Assembly: GCA_963848195.1 (NCBI GenBank) | Contig: CAWKCY010000009.1 | Span: forward strand, 372,001-436,000 | Source: CAVQBP01 sp963848195 | GTDB taxonomy: Bacteria > Bacteroidota > Ignavibacteria > Ignavibacteriales > Ignavibacteriaceae | DNA length: 64,000 nucleotides | Reading direction: 5' to 3' | Shown: positions 34,810 to 44,262 of the stretch, piece after piece | Layout: each line of letters opens with the position of its first letter | Numbering within the stretch: the first letter of the stretch is position 1 | Program-made: the position numbers and the translations under genes | The notes under the pieces: generated by a model | What the model was told of the DNA's origin: nothing | What the model saw: only the letters and a program-made list of their open reading frames with translations | The model's database searches: none

Positions 34810-35492
34810 TTTTGATTTAAATTAAAATGCTAAAATATGATTATGAGTTGAAAAATAAAAGGTAGTTAAATTTGTCTTCAACTCTGCTGCAATGAGTTAA
34901 GTAATTTTCCATTTCTTTTCAAAATATATTTATAAAATATCATGTCATGCATTAGTTGCGAAATATTTATATGTAAATTCCTTATTAACTTATTGAAGTG
35001 GAAATATTCAAACCAGTCAAGAGAGAGATAGTTTTGAATGAAGGATTAAATAAGGTGGTAACTTGGATTTGACGGCTGTCAGATGGCTGTTAGAGTGTTT
35101 TTAGTGCAGTTAAAAAGATATAACAGGAGGTAAATGTAATAAGTTTACTTTGAATTCTAAGAAAAAATTGTTCATGGGTCTATTATTCCATATAATTATA
35201 ATTGAAAAATATAAAAAAATGGGTAAAAATTAAATAGGCGACTTTCTTTTTTTAATGGGGAATTTGATTATAAAAAGTCTTAAATAACTATAATCAATGA
35301 AATTAGAGATTTATACCTCAAGGTTTATTGACAATGGTAGCTAGGTATTTGTCATGTTATCTGGTTCGAGCTCATTGTTTTAATACCTTTTTTGCGAAAC
35401 GGAGTTTCGCATTACATGAAGATAAAATTAGTTTTTAGTATGTGCTATTATTAATTTTCCAGGCATAAATGTTATTCTTTTTAAATACAATT
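34810..35492. other. Divergent intergenic region between purF and the M1 peptidase
   Basis: 683 nt, AT-rich, no convincing gene. Seen within it: AGGAGG at 35125-35130 followed after 3 nt by ATG immediately closed by TAA (35134-35139); a 27-codon frame starting TTG at 35150 whose product (NSKKKLFMGLLFHIIII...) looks like a cut-off signal peptide; a near-palindrome GACAATGG...TATTTGTC around 35330-35354; and a perfect 7-bp hairpin at 35394. It probably contains the two outward promoters, but none was convincing. It could also hold remnants of a lost secreted-protein gene. Confidence 0.4.
35394..35410. repeat. Short perfect hairpin GCGAAAC-GGA-GTTTCGC
   Basis: Seven-base perfect arms around GGA, 83 nt ahead of the M1 peptidase start. 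It is the most GC-rich point of the surrounding gap, and no T-run follows on either side, so it is not an obvious terminator. REP-type palindromes have this appearance, but no second copy was found in the window. Confidence 0.4.
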
Positions 35493-37394
35493 ATGAAAAA
35501 ATTTGCTATTCTAATTCTTCTTTTAGTTATAACTGGATTTCAAATAAAAATCTATGGACAGGATAATCCATTATACACTCCCATAAATTTCAAGAAAGCT
35601 TATGAAAAAGGGACTAGGACGTTAACCGGAAAACCGGGTCAAAATTACTGGCAAAATTATGCTGACTATAATATCAAAGCTGAAATTGATACTTCAACCA
35701 GGGCAATTATCGGGAGTGAGACTATTGTCTATAAGAATAACAGTCCCGATACGCTCAGAACGTTAGTTTTCAGATTATATCAGAATCTTTATAAGAAAGG
35801 TACATTTAGAGATTTTCCGATAGATACTGTCGATTTAACTGACGGCGTGAAAATAATAGAATTGAAAATTAATGGTAAACTTATTGATATTGATTCGTCC
35901 GGAGTCAAATTACGAATATATGGAACTAATATGTTTTTCAAACCGGATTCATCGATATTTCCAAACCAAGAGCTAAATATTGAATGCAAATGGAGTTTTA
36001 TAATGCCTTTGGAAACGGACATAAGGATGGGGATGATCGATTCAACTTCATATTATGTCGGTTACTGGTATCCACAAGTCTCCGTTTATGATGATATTGA
36101 TGGATGGGATATTACTCAATATACAGGCGGGCAGGAATTTTATAATAATTTCGGCAACTTCGATGTGGAGATTAAGGTACCAAAAAATTATATAATTTGG
36201 GCAACAGGGCTTCTTCAAAATCCTGATGAAGTTTTAACAAATAAATACCTGGAAAGGATAAAATCAGCAGAAACATCAGATTCAGTAATACACATTATAA
36301 CTCTAAATGATTTGAAAAACGGAGATATTACTACAAATAACAGAGAGAATACATGGCACTTTAGAGCTGAAAATGTAACTGATTTTGCATTTGCAGCAAG
36401 CGATCATTATTTATGGGATTCAGGGAGTTTAATTGTTGACAGTACAACCGGAAGGCGAACTGTGGTCGCTGCAGCTTATAGAAAAGAAGCACTGGATTTC
36501 CCACATGTAACGGAAATAGGAATAAAAGCTTTGAAATATTATTCTCAAAGGATACCGGGAATTCCATTTCCATATCCAAAAATAACAGTGGTAAATGGTG
36601 CAAGGACAGGAGGAATGGAATACCCTATGATGGTGAATGATTATTCTGCCCATGAACTTACCAGAACAATCGGTGTAACAGATCATGAAATTGCACACAC
36701 TTATTTCCCTTTTTATATGGGAATTAATGAGAGAAAATATGCTTGGATGGATGAAGGATGGGCATCAACATTACCTGTAGGTATAGAATATGATTCAGTA
36801 AATGAATATTATTCCAGAAAATGGATTGCAGAATCATATGAAATGTTAGCAGGGAATGAACTTGAAATTCCAATGATGACACCTTCAATATTTTTACATG
36901 GTTATTCTTACACGGTTGCCTCTTATAGCAAACCCGCAGAAGCTTATCTGACGTTAAAAGATATGCTGGGAGAAGAAAAATTTTTGAAAGCATTACATGA
37001 ATATATTAATAGATGGCATGGGCAACATCCTATACCTTACGATTTCTTCTATTCATTTAATGATGCATTGAATGAAAATTTGAACTGGTACTGGAAATCA
37101 TGGTTTTTTGAGCCCGGTTATCCGGATCTTGCTATAAAAAAAGTAACTGTTGAAGGAAATGAAATTAGTGTGGTGATAAAAAAAGTCGGGAGTGTTCCAG
37201 TTCCATTAAAAATTACCGAAATATACACAGATGGAACCAGAGACAGTTTATATCAGACAGCAGCTATCTGGAAAGATAAAAGTGAGTTCACAATTAAGCT
37301 GAATTCAGATAAAAAGTTACATAAAATCATTCTCGGAGGTGATCAAATTCCTGATATTGATAAGAAGAATAATGTTTATATATTAAAGGAATAG
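35493..37394 (+). CDS. M1-family zinc metallopeptidase, secreted
   Basis: 633 residues from ATG 35493, chosen because a signal peptide follows at once (KKFAILILLLVITGFQ). The zinc site is HEIAH at 398-402 with the third ligand Glu421 after 18 residues, the M1 spacing. Upstream, NGARTGGMEYPMM is the substrate-binding equivalent of GAMEN. No T9SS sorting domain at the C terminus, so it is probably periplasmic or lipoprotein-like in location. Likely an aminopeptidase that works on peptides produced outside the cytoplasm. Confidence 0.88.
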   Translation: MKKFAILILLLVITGFQIKIYGQDNPLYTPINFKKAYEKGTRTLTGKPGQNYWQNYADYNIKAEIDTSTRAIIGSETIVYKNNSPDTLRTLVFRLYQNLYKKGTFRDFPIDTVDLTDGVKIIELKINGKLIDIDSSGVKLRIYGTNMFFKPDSSIFPNQELNIECKWSFIMPLETDIRMGMIDSTSYYVGYWYPQVSVYDDIDGWDITQYTGGQEFYNNFGNFDVEIKVPKNYIIWATGLLQNPDEVLTNKYLERIKSAETSDSVIHIITLNDLKNGDITTNNRENTWHFRAENVTDFAFAASDHYLWDSGSLIVDSTTGRRTVVAAAYRKEALDFPHVTEIGIKALKYYSQRIPGIPFPYPKITVVNGARTGGMEYPMMVNDYSAHELTRTIGVTDHEIAHTYFPFYMGINERKYAWMDEGWASTLPVGIEYDSVNEYYSRKWIAESYEMLAGNELEIPMMTPSIFLHGYSYTVASYSKPAEAYLTLKDMLGEEKFLKALHEYINRWHGQHPIPYDFFYSFNDALNENLNWYWKSWFFEPGYPDLAIKKVTVEGNEISVVIKKVGSVPVPLKITEIYTDGTRDSLYQTAAIWKDKSEFTIKLNSDKKLHKIILGGDQIPDIDKKNNVYILKE

Positions 37395-37399
37395 ATCCT

Positions 37400-37738
37400 T
37401 TAAAGAAGCATTTTAATTATTCCTGAATATTTTGAAGGAATCGTTAATTTTTTATTCACAAAAAAATCCTTAGCAACTATATCCATCCATTCCTTTGAAA
37501 TTTCGATTTTTTCAAACTGTATTTTTGTTAATTCGCTCTCTTTAGTGAAACTATAATTTTTTAATGAAAAGGTTATAGGTTCCGGTTCCCCTTTCAACTT
37601 TACTTTCATAAATATATTTTTATTTTCAGAATCAATATTAAAATCTAACATTTCACCATACCTATTGAATGTACTTTTCAAAAATGTCTCTATAGAGAAA
37701 GATGCTACTTTATCTTTGATTTTTACAAAAGAGATCAT
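37400..37738 (-). CDS. Conserved-looking hypothetical protein
   Basis: 112 residues. No signal peptide, no membrane helix, mixed alpha/beta composition: MISFVKIKDKVASFSIETFL at the start, then alternating strands (NIFMKVKLKGEPEPITFSL) and a C-terminal IPSKYSGIIKMLL. No family is recognised. It converges with the M1 peptidase (6-nt gap), which supports a real gene packed against its neighbour, but evidence for expression is absent. Confidence 0.5.
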   Translation of the reverse strand: MISFVKIKDKVASFSIETFLKSTFNRYGEMLDFNIDSENKNIFMKVKLKGEPEPITFSLKNYSFTKESELTKIQFEKIEISKEWMDIVAKDFFVNKKLTIPSKYSGIIKMLL

Positions 37739-37839
37739 TTATATTTTATTTTCTTGATAGTTAATAAAAAAAATAGTTTATGTTATTGTTGTAATGCACA
37801 ATAGAATAACTAACATGAGTCACTCAAGAATTAGTATTT

Positions 37840-37855
37840 AAAGGATGACATCTTT
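37840..37855. repeat. Degenerate single copy of the AAAGATG-CATCTTT palindrome, in a 350-nt gap
   Basis: AAAGGATGACATCTTT matches the 15-nt palindrome of the paired elements at 43.2 and 55.1 kb except for one inserted G. No inverted partner was found about 100 nt to either side, so it may be a solitary or decayed half. It lies in the 37739-38088 gap, which otherwise shows only AT-rich sequence and no gene. Confidence 0.4.
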
Positions 37856-38088
37856 ATTTTTTATAAATAAGGTGTATAGGATAAGATAAAATGTCATAAA
37901 TGAAACCTTTATACCGAATATTTTGTCAAATTTATTTACTAAGAATTACTTCCAATGATTATGCATTGAATGAATAAACAGAAATTTTGCACAATCAGCA
38001 ACAGTTGAATATTAAAATTGCAAAATTTTTCGGTTAATTTAGTGATAAATAAATAGTAAATTTAATAGAATAAATATCATTTGTATTA

Positions 38089-39681
38089 GTGAAATATAAT
38101 TTTATAATCATTGCATTTTGTGCATTTTTTTTAATTGTCTTTATTGCAGATGTCCAATGCAGTTTATTAAATCCAGGTTTTATTGAAAATACATGGAATT
38201 TAGATACTACTTCAAGTTTAGCTTTTAAGAAGAACCGCCCGGAAAACCGAACAAACCTTTTTTATCAACCTGATCTTTCATATCAATTGTGGAAACAATT
38301 TAATTTGATAAGGGAGGCAAATTCAGGAGATGCATTAGCTCAGCATGAACTGGGAATACGCTATCTATTAGGAGACGGAGTTCCTGCTGATACTATTTTA
38401 GGAGCATACTGGATTCATAAAGCAGTAGAAAATAATCTTCCGGCTGCAGAATATAATTATGGGATACTTTTAATGAACGGCTGGGGTGTAAATTGGAACC
38501 CTTTCGATGCGTATGACTATTTTATAAAGGCAGCCGATAAAGATATGCCGCAGGCAGAATATATTGTGGGAATATTCTATACTGATAATTTAGTGGTTGA
38601 AAGGGACTGGTCAACCGCATATAAATGGGTGAAAAAAGCATCGGATTCCGGATTTGAGCCTGCAAAGAAAATATTAAAAGAATTGAAAGAAAAAATCCCT
38701 CCAAATTTACTTGATTCCACAGAATCAAAGACTTCAAGTAAAAAAGATAAGAATGATTACAGCGAAGATAATTCTCTTGCATCTACCTTAGGATTATCAT
38801 TTATAGATTTTGAAACTATAGGTGATACTGTTAAAGAAGTTAGCAATAAAATGCTGCAGAAGGATCTTCTTTTAACAGGTAATAAAAAGATATTAGATAC
38901 CCTTACAGAATATGATAATGTATTACCTAAAATTGATACAACAGATATTCCTCCATTAATGGAATCTGCTGAATCGGGCTGCCCGGAAGCATTAAATTTT
39001 ATAGGGAGATTTTACGAAAAAGGAATCTATTATCCTCAAAACTCAATAACCGCATTAGCATATTATATAAGGGCATTAAGATTAGATTCTCCCAGATCCC
39101 CATGGCTTATCTGGAATCTGACTAAAAAGCAAGATATTTCAACTGAGCTTCAAAAGCAGATAAATGAAAGAGATCCGGTGGCAATGTTTGTACTATATGG
39201 TTTATATACTTTCGGTTATTATAATCAGATTGTTCAGGAAGATGCTGTAAGGCTTTTGAAAGAGTCTGCAGAGAAGAGATACATTCCTGCATTAAATGAA
39301 TTGGGCATTGCATATAGTAATGGAAATATCTTGAAAGCAGATCATAAAAAAGCTGAGGAAATATGGAAAGAGGCGGAAAATTTAGGAAGTAAAGAAGCAA
39401 AAATTCAGCTTGCCGCAGCTGAAGTTTTCAATTTCTTGCAATCAACTAATCTTAATTCCGCAGTGGAAACACTTCTGACCGGTGCTGATACAGGTTCAAT
39501 TCTTTCTCAAGTTGCATTAGCATACTGCTATGAAAAAGGAATTGACTTAATCCAGGATAAAGCAAAAGCTGTAAAGAATTATAGATTAGCAGCTCAGAGA
39601 GGAAATAGATTTGCATACAATGAATTAAAAAGAATGTACGATGAAATACGTCCCGATGAAAAAGAATTCAAAATAAACTGA
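38089..39681 (+). CDS. Sel1-like repeat protein, exported
   Basis: 530 residues from GTG 38089. A hydrophobic N terminus (FIIIAFCAFFLIVFIADVQ) is followed by Cys; a lipoprotein is possible, but the lipobox is poor. At least six Sel1/TPR-like repeats are visible in two groups (for example AQHELGIRYLLGDGVPAD, AEYNYGILLMNGWGVN, AEYIVGIFYTD, then ALNFIGRFYEKGI, ALNELGIAYSNGN, QVALAYCYEKGID), separated by a Ser/Lys/Asp-rich linker at about residues 205-235. Such repeats are protein-interaction scaffolds; no partner can be named. Little sign of a ribosome site ahead of the start. Confidence 0.8.
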   Translation: MKYNFIIIAFCAFFLIVFIADVQCSLLNPGFIENTWNLDTTSSLAFKKNRPENRTNLFYQPDLSYQLWKQFNLIREANSGDALAQHELGIRYLLGDGVPADTILGAYWIHKAVENNLPAAEYNYGILLMNGWGVNWNPFDAYDYFIKAADKDMPQAEYIVGIFYTDNLVVERDWSTAYKWVKKASDSGFEPAKKILKELKEKIPPNLLDSTESKTSSKKDKNDYSEDNSLASTLGLSFIDFETIGDTVKEVSNKMLQKDLLLTGNKKILDTLTEYDNVLPKIDTTDIPPLMESAESGCPEALNFIGRFYEKGIYYPQNSITALAYYIRALRLDSPRSPWLIWNLTKKQDISTELQKQINERDPVAMFVLYGLYTFGYYNQIVQEDAVRLLKESAEKRYIPALNELGIAYSNGNILKADHKKAEEIWKEAENLGSKEAKIQLAAAEVFNFLQSTNLNSAVETLLTGADTGSILSQVALAYCYEKGIDLIQDKAKAVKNYRLAAQRGNRFAYNELKRMYDEIRPDEKEFKIN

Positions 39682-39781
39682 AAATATATAGTGTTTAACT
39701 TTTATTTCAGAAATATCCGTTGGATAAGAAGCCTGTGTGAAATATAGAAATAGCGTTATGAGGGGCTTTATTTTTCTCTTA

Positions 39782-39821
39782 AACCAATGGATTAATCCAT
39801 TGGTTAATGATTTAAATCATT
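39782..39821. repeat. Two abutting perfect palindromes (24 bp and 16 bp) before the CDF gene
   Basis: 39782-39805 is a perfect 24-bp palindrome with arms AACCAATGGATT and AATCCATTGGTT. It is followed without a gap by a perfect 16-bp palindrome, AATGATTTAAATCATT, at 39806-39821. The 24-bp element recurs at 47138 with similar flanks (TTTTCTCTT-like on the left, GGGGTNAA on the right). The whole unit with CCTGTGTGAA at 39732 spans roughly 39731-39834. It may be a dispersed repeat, or an operator/terminator; the CDF start is only 16 nt downstream. Confidence 0.6.
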
Positions 39822-39836
39822 ACATTGGGGTAAATT

Positions 39837-40829
39837 TTGCAAGAATATAATCTAAAGAAAAAAGCAGCGATTATATCTTTATCAGTAGGGATAGGGATGT
39901 TTTTTGCTAAGATGGGAGCTTTTCTTTTAACAGGGTCTGCAGCAATATTCTCCGATGCAGCTGAATCAGTAGTTCATATACTTGCTACATCAATGGCATT
40001 ATACAGCATAGTATTGAGCTCGAAGCCTGCTGATAAATCCCATCTTTATGGTCATGGCAATATAGAATTTTTTTCAGCCGGAATCGAGGGACTGCTGATA
40101 ATAGTAGCTGCAGTTTTTATAATTGTAACGGCGGCAATTAATATTATTGAAGGTGTAAATCTAAAACAATTAGATACAGGTGTAATAATAATAAGTTTTG
40201 CAGGAATAATAAATTTACTTTTGGGGAGTTACCTTGTCAGAAGAGGGAAAAAAACAAATTCATTGACTCTAATTGCTGATGGAAAGCATGTGCTCACAGA
40301 TTCGTACACAAGTATAGGAGTAATTTTCGGAATCAGCCTTGTGTTAATTACAGGTCTGCAGATATTAGATCCATTGTTTGCTATTGCAATAGCATTAAAT
40401 ATTCTTTTCACCGGGTTTAAGTTAATGCGTCAATCAGTAGGCGGTTTAATGGTGGAAACCAATAAAGTTATTTTGAAAGAAATTGTTGATGTAATTGTTG
40501 CAGATAAAAAAAACTACTGGATAGATATTCATCAATTAAGATTTTGGCAATCGGGCGATAAAATATTTATAGATTTCCATTTAATACTCCCCTATTTTTT
40601 TACAATAAAAAAGTCTCACTCGGAAGAAGATGAAATAGAAATTCAATTAAAAAAACATTTCCCAAATTCGCAGATAAAAATTCATTTTGATTATTGTGTC
40701 CCTGAACTTTGTAAATTTTGTGAATATCAAAAGTGTGAATTCAGACATAATCCAAGATCAATTGAATTCAATTGGAATGAAGAAAAACTTACGGGGAAAT
40801 CTGTTTATATACTTGATCATTCAGATTAG
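39837..40829 (+). CDS. Cation diffusion facilitator (CDF) transporter with Cys-rich C terminus
   Basis: 330 residues from TTG 39837. Six predicted membrane helices with the CDF metal sites: FSDAAESVVH in helix 2 and HVLTDSYTS in helix 5, plus the HLYGHGNIE loop. The cytoplasmic C-terminal domain ends with an unusual cluster, CVPELCKFCEYQKCEFRH, five residues of which are Cys or His ligands in spacing suitable for binding a metal. Presumably a proton-coupled export of Zn, Fe or another divalent metal. Two large palindromes lie directly upstream. Confidence 0.88.
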   Translation: MQEYNLKKKAAIISLSVGIGMFFAKMGAFLLTGSAAIFSDAAESVVHILATSMALYSIVLSSKPADKSHLYGHGNIEFFSAGIEGLLIIVAAVFIIVTAAINIIEGVNLKQLDTGVIIISFAGIINLLLGSYLVRRGKKTNSLTLIADGKHVLTDSYTSIGVIFGISLVLITGLQILDPLFAIAIALNILFTGFKLMRQSVGGLMVETNKVILKEIVDVIVADKKNYWIDIHQLRFWQSGDKIFIDFHLILPYFFTIKKSHSEEDEIEIQLKKHFPNSQIKIHFDYCVPELCKFCEYQKCEFRHNPRSIEFNWNEEKLTGKSVYILDHSD

Positions 40830-41077
40830 AATTCACAAGGATTTTCTTAATATTTAGAAAAATAAAACCTCACCTTACAATCCCTTTAAAAGGATTAATT
40901 GATTATTCCTAAAATTTTTAATCAAAATCAGTTTAATTAATAAATATTTTAAGATTTCTTTAAGATATACTTTGGCTTGAATATTGCAGCTACACGAAAG
41001 AAGCCATAAATTCATAGATATTATACGACAGGGACCTTCAACACCTGTTAAAAATATTACAAAGAAATCTCAGAATC

Positions 41078-42532
41078 ATGAAGAAGAAATTTGCATTTTT
41101 ATTTTTTATATCAAGTTTAATTCTTTCACCATTCACCTTTTCCCAGCTTAATTCGGCATCTGATTTCTTCCCTTCCGCAATAGGTAATAAATGGATTTAC
41201 GATACACCCAATGGTTCAATGAAGATGGAAATTACTAAAGATTCATTGGGGAAGGACAAAAGCAGGTTTCTTTTTTATAATTCGGATACTCCTGATTATA
41301 AAATTGACTCATCGGGAGATATCATTTATTCTATGTTAGGCAATCTTCCTCTCTGTAAATACATTTTAAATTCAGATTCAGGTGCTACGTGGACTGAAGT
41401 TACTGATTCTGCAATAATTGAAGCAAGAGTAAGCGGGGTTTATCCATATATTATATTCGAAAAATCCAGGGATGTAAAGCAAATCTGCTATTATAAATAT
41501 ATACATAACGATACAACAATATTGGATAACTTTAGTGATGAAGACTATAAAGGCTGGACTGTATATTCCGGTTCTTTTTCTGTTAATGATTCTGTACTTA
41601 ATCCTCTTTCTTTAAATAAATATTCTTTGGTTTGTAATAAAGCCGGGGTAATTTCAATTCCAAGTAAGCAAGCTTATGGGATCTGGGAATTTGATTATTA
41701 CAAAGGGAATAGCGGAAATAGAATTGAGGCTGACTTTATTTCTGACAGTATTGGTAACTATTTAAATCAAAACAGATATTATTTTACGGATAATTCTTCC
41801 GGGCTTATCGCTTTAGTAGAAACTTCGATGGGTACAAAAACAGATATCATGGGTACAGAAAATAATTTTACTGCTGATCATGGAGTCTGGTATAGAATAA
41901 AAATAAAAAGAGATACAAATGGATTATTTACTTTATATATAAAGGGAGGTAATTTTGGTTTAAATTATGTATTACTCAATGTTGTTTCAGAGACAAATCC
42001 GGCATTAAATAATACATACAAATTATCGAATTACTTTGTTCTTGATATAGATTCAGGAGATAGAATTAGTAATGTATTATGTAAAAAAAATGGAAACGAC
42101 ATCGTAAATGGTGCCTATGAGGGTGAAGTCTGGCTGGTAAGAGGGATCGGAGAGTATTATGAATATTCGGATTCGGGAGGAATGGAAAAAATTCTGAATG
42201 GATGTGTTATTAATGGAGATACATTAGGAACGCTAACTTCAATAAAAGATAATAAAACTGCAATTCCGGGCAAGTTTGTTCTTTATCAAAACTACCCCAA
42301 TCCATTTAATCCTGTAACTACCATAAAATACTATATTCCTGTTAGGACAAACGTTTTAATTAATATCTATGATATCCTTGGCAGAAAAATCACTACCTTA
42401 GTTAATAAAATAGAATATTCAGGCCAGCATTCGGTTCAGTTTAATGCTTCCGGATTACCAAGCGGAGTTTATATTTACAGCATTAATACAGAACAATTTT
42501 CCGCGAATAAAAAATTATTATACATGAAATAA
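41078..42532 (+). CDS. Secreted protein with T9SS type A sorting domain
   Basis: 484 residues. Signal peptide (FAFLFFISSLILSPFTFSQ), a beta-rich body of unknown family starting SDFFPSAIGNKWIYD (a start seen in other T9SS cargo), a possible lectin-like region (about 150-300), and a C-terminal sorting domain from about residue 400: LYQNYPNPFNPVTTIKYYI, ILGRKITTLV, GVYIYSINTEQ and the basic end KKLLYMK. Should be exported through the outer membrane by T9SS. The 248-nt upstream gap shows no recognisable element and no strong Shine-Dalgarno, as is common in this lineage. Confidence 0.88.
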   Translation: MKKKFAFLFFISSLILSPFTFSQLNSASDFFPSAIGNKWIYDTPNGSMKMEITKDSLGKDKSRFLFYNSDTPDYKIDSSGDIIYSMLGNLPLCKYILNSDSGATWTEVTDSAIIEARVSGVYPYIIFEKSRDVKQICYYKYIHNDTTILDNFSDEDYKGWTVYSGSFSVNDSVLNPLSLNKYSLVCNKAGVISIPSKQAYGIWEFDYYKGNSGNRIEADFISDSIGNYLNQNRYYFTDNSSGLIALVETSMGTKTDIMGTENNFTADHGVWYRIKIKRDTNGLFTLYIKGGNFGLNYVLLNVVSETNPALNNTYKLSNYFVLDIDSGDRISNVLCKKNGNDIVNGAYEGEVWLVRGIGEYYEYSDSGGMEKILNGCVINGDTLGTLTSIKDNKTAIPGKFVLYQNYPNPFNPVTTIKYYIPVRTNVLINIYDILGRKITTLVNKIEYSGQHSVQFNASGLPSGVYIYSINTEQFSANKKLLYMK

Positions 42533-42661
42533 CCTTATATTTCCTTCTTTTCCTCCAAATGTGAACAATTTCACAATCTATCAATTTTAAGACCTAAGTC
42601 ACTATGCTTTATATCCTCATAGGTATTTTGTATATGTTATTATATAATTAGAGGTAGTATA

Positions 42662-43125
42662 ATGAAAAAAACAATTGGTTTAATATTGTTTATAATAATA
42701 TTATTTACGGCGGGCTGTAATAAAAATAAGGAACAGCCGAAAGTAACGCAGCAGAAAAAGACTTCATTAAATCAGCCAAAAGTTGTAAAAAAGAGGAGCA
42801 AATTGACTGAAGCAAGATTCAGAATAAAATAAAGGAAGGTAAAGCGATTGTACTTTCCAATAATGGAGAACAAACACCTTTGAAGATGGAAGGAAGTAAA
42901 GTTAAGGCAGTTAAAATGCCTGACGGCAGTCTCTGGCAAGTTAATGAGGAAGATGGTAAAACATTGCTTAAACTTCCAAACGGTGAGATTGCTCAGGAAA
43001 AAATGATTAAAGGTAAGATGATGCTTTTAACGGACGAAGACAAACAATATGAAGTACAGGTAATTAATGGTAAAATGTTTGCGGTTATGCCTGAAAGCAA
43101 AACAGTAGCATTTGAAAAGAAATAA
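42662..43125 (+). pseudogene. Frameshifted small lipoprotein gene
   Basis: The frame from ATG 42662 (ribosome site GAGGTAG) encodes a lipoprotein signal (KKTIGLILFIIILFTAGC, lipobox TAGC) and a Lys-rich linker, but stops at 42832. In a different frame an open stretch begins after a stop at 42808-42810, runs IQNKIKEGKAIVLSNNGEQT, then continues through repeated 'MPDGSLWQV / LPNGEIAQE' strands to 43125. A single base change between 42811 and 42832 would join the two into one lipoprotein of about 150 residues with an Asn/Gly-rich beta repeat domain. In the second frame the first usual start is TTG 42880. Function unknown. Confidence 0.6.
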
Positions 43126-43183
43126 CGAATACTTTTCAAATTTTCTCAGGATTTTTATTTATTAACTTGGGTTATGCAGATGT

Positions 43184-43281
43184 AAAGATGACATCTTTAA
43201 GAAGTAAAGTCATATTCAATTTACTATTCAAATGTAAGTCCGGATAGAGCCCTAATTTCAGAAAGTAAAGATGTCATCTTT
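43184..43281. repeat. REPIN-like element, copy A (inverted palindrome pair)
   Basis: AAAGATGACATCTTT at 43184-43198 and its reverse complement AAAGATGTCATCTTT at 43267-43281, each itself a near-perfect palindrome, 98 nt from end to end. The spacer aligns with that of copy B at 55091-55187 (shared blocks GTAAA-TCAT-TTCAA and AGTC-G). Both copies continue with CAAT on the right. It fills the convergent gap between the broken lipoprotein gene and bshB1. Confidence 0.65.
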
Positions 43282-43289
43282 CAATTTAT

Positions 43290-44003
43290 TTATAATAAGC
43301 CGGTTAAATCCAATTCAATCTTTTCTTCACAAAAAAATGGCTCACCATACTGTTTACCTATCTGGAAACCATAAAACTGTGCACGTGATTCAATATATTG
43401 TATGAAGCCCGGTTTGCTAATAAAAGTTTCAGGTTCTGTACTTTTAGGATTGAAAAATTGAGAAGAGTATGAATTAACCGCTTTCATTTTAATTTCAAAA
43501 CATGAACTCACATCTATAATGAATGAAGGTTCAAAAGTGTAAGTCTGCATATAATAAAAAAGACGGTTAGGCCGAAATGCATGCTGTAATACTTCTTTAT
43601 CAAATGTTTTTATTTTGGTTAACCCTGTAGAAAACATTGCCTGTTTAACAATAAAGCTGGTATCTATATGGTCGGGATGGCGATCGTTAAAATAGGGGGC
43701 GAAAATTATTTTTGGTCTATATTTCCTAATGGTCATTATCACCTTCATTAAATTCTGCTTATTTCTCTCAATATTTCCATCGGGTACATTGAGATTTTCC
43801 CTAATAGCAACTTTTAATGCAAGTGCGGCTTGAAAAGCCTCCTGCTGCCTTAAGTCTGCACTTCCCCTGGTCCCGAGTTCTCCTCTAGTAAAATCAATTA
43901 AACCGATTTTATAATTCTTTGAAGAAAGTTTAGCTATGGTTCCTCCCATTGAAAGTTCCGCATCATCAGGATGAGCGGCAAATACGAGAACGTCAAGATT
44001 CAT
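43290..44003 (-). CDS. bshB1: Bacillithiol biosynthesis deacetylase BshB1
   Basis: 237 residues of the PIG-L/LmbE zinc deacetylase family. Metal motif AHPDD at 10-14, the second motif RHPDH, and BshB1-type sequences (FTRGELGTRG, LRQQEA, PYFNDRHPDHID). Removes the acetyl group of GlcNAc-malate to give GlcN-malate for bacillithiol, the low-molecular-weight thiol of this lineage. bshA and bshC are not in the window. A 259-nt gap separates it from the divergent amidohydrolase gene. Confidence 0.92.
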   Translation of the reverse strand: MNLDVLVFAAHPDDAELSMGGTIAKLSSKNYKIGLIDFTRGELGTRGSADLRQQEAFQAALALKVAIRENLNVPDGNIERNKQNLMKVIMTIRKYRPKIIFAPYFNDRHPDHIDTSFIVKQAMFSTGLTKIKTFDKEVLQHAFRPNRLFYYMQTYTFEPSFIIDVSSCFEIKMKAVNSYSSQFFNPKSTEPETFISKPGFIQYIESRAQFYGFQIGKQYGEPFFCEEKIELDLTGLL

Positions 44004-44262
44004 ATTTTAATCTACCCTTTTACTGATTTTTTGAGAAGTCAACTTAAGGATTTTTTAAATCGAATTCCATAAGAGTGTTAATCATAACAGAAATAAAAAA
44101 GCATATTAAACAATGTAACTTTGAACGATAAAAGCCAATTCCACTTTTTTATTAAAAAACAAAGAATTATTTCTTTCACTCGATTAATATTTTATTTAAT
44201 ATTTAGTGCAGATTTTATAATTTATTTGTTGAAAGATATAAAATTTCAAAAAAGGAGCTTTA

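Noticed and set aside
35134..35142. AGGAGG followed by ATG-TAA as a start-stop element
   Set aside because: Spacing of only 3 nt and immediate stop; no evidence of function, and the gap is noisy AT-rich sequence.
35361..35377. GGTTCGAGCTC resembling a tRNA T-loop
   Set aside because: No acceptor stem, anticodon arm or CCA-side pairing could be built around it.
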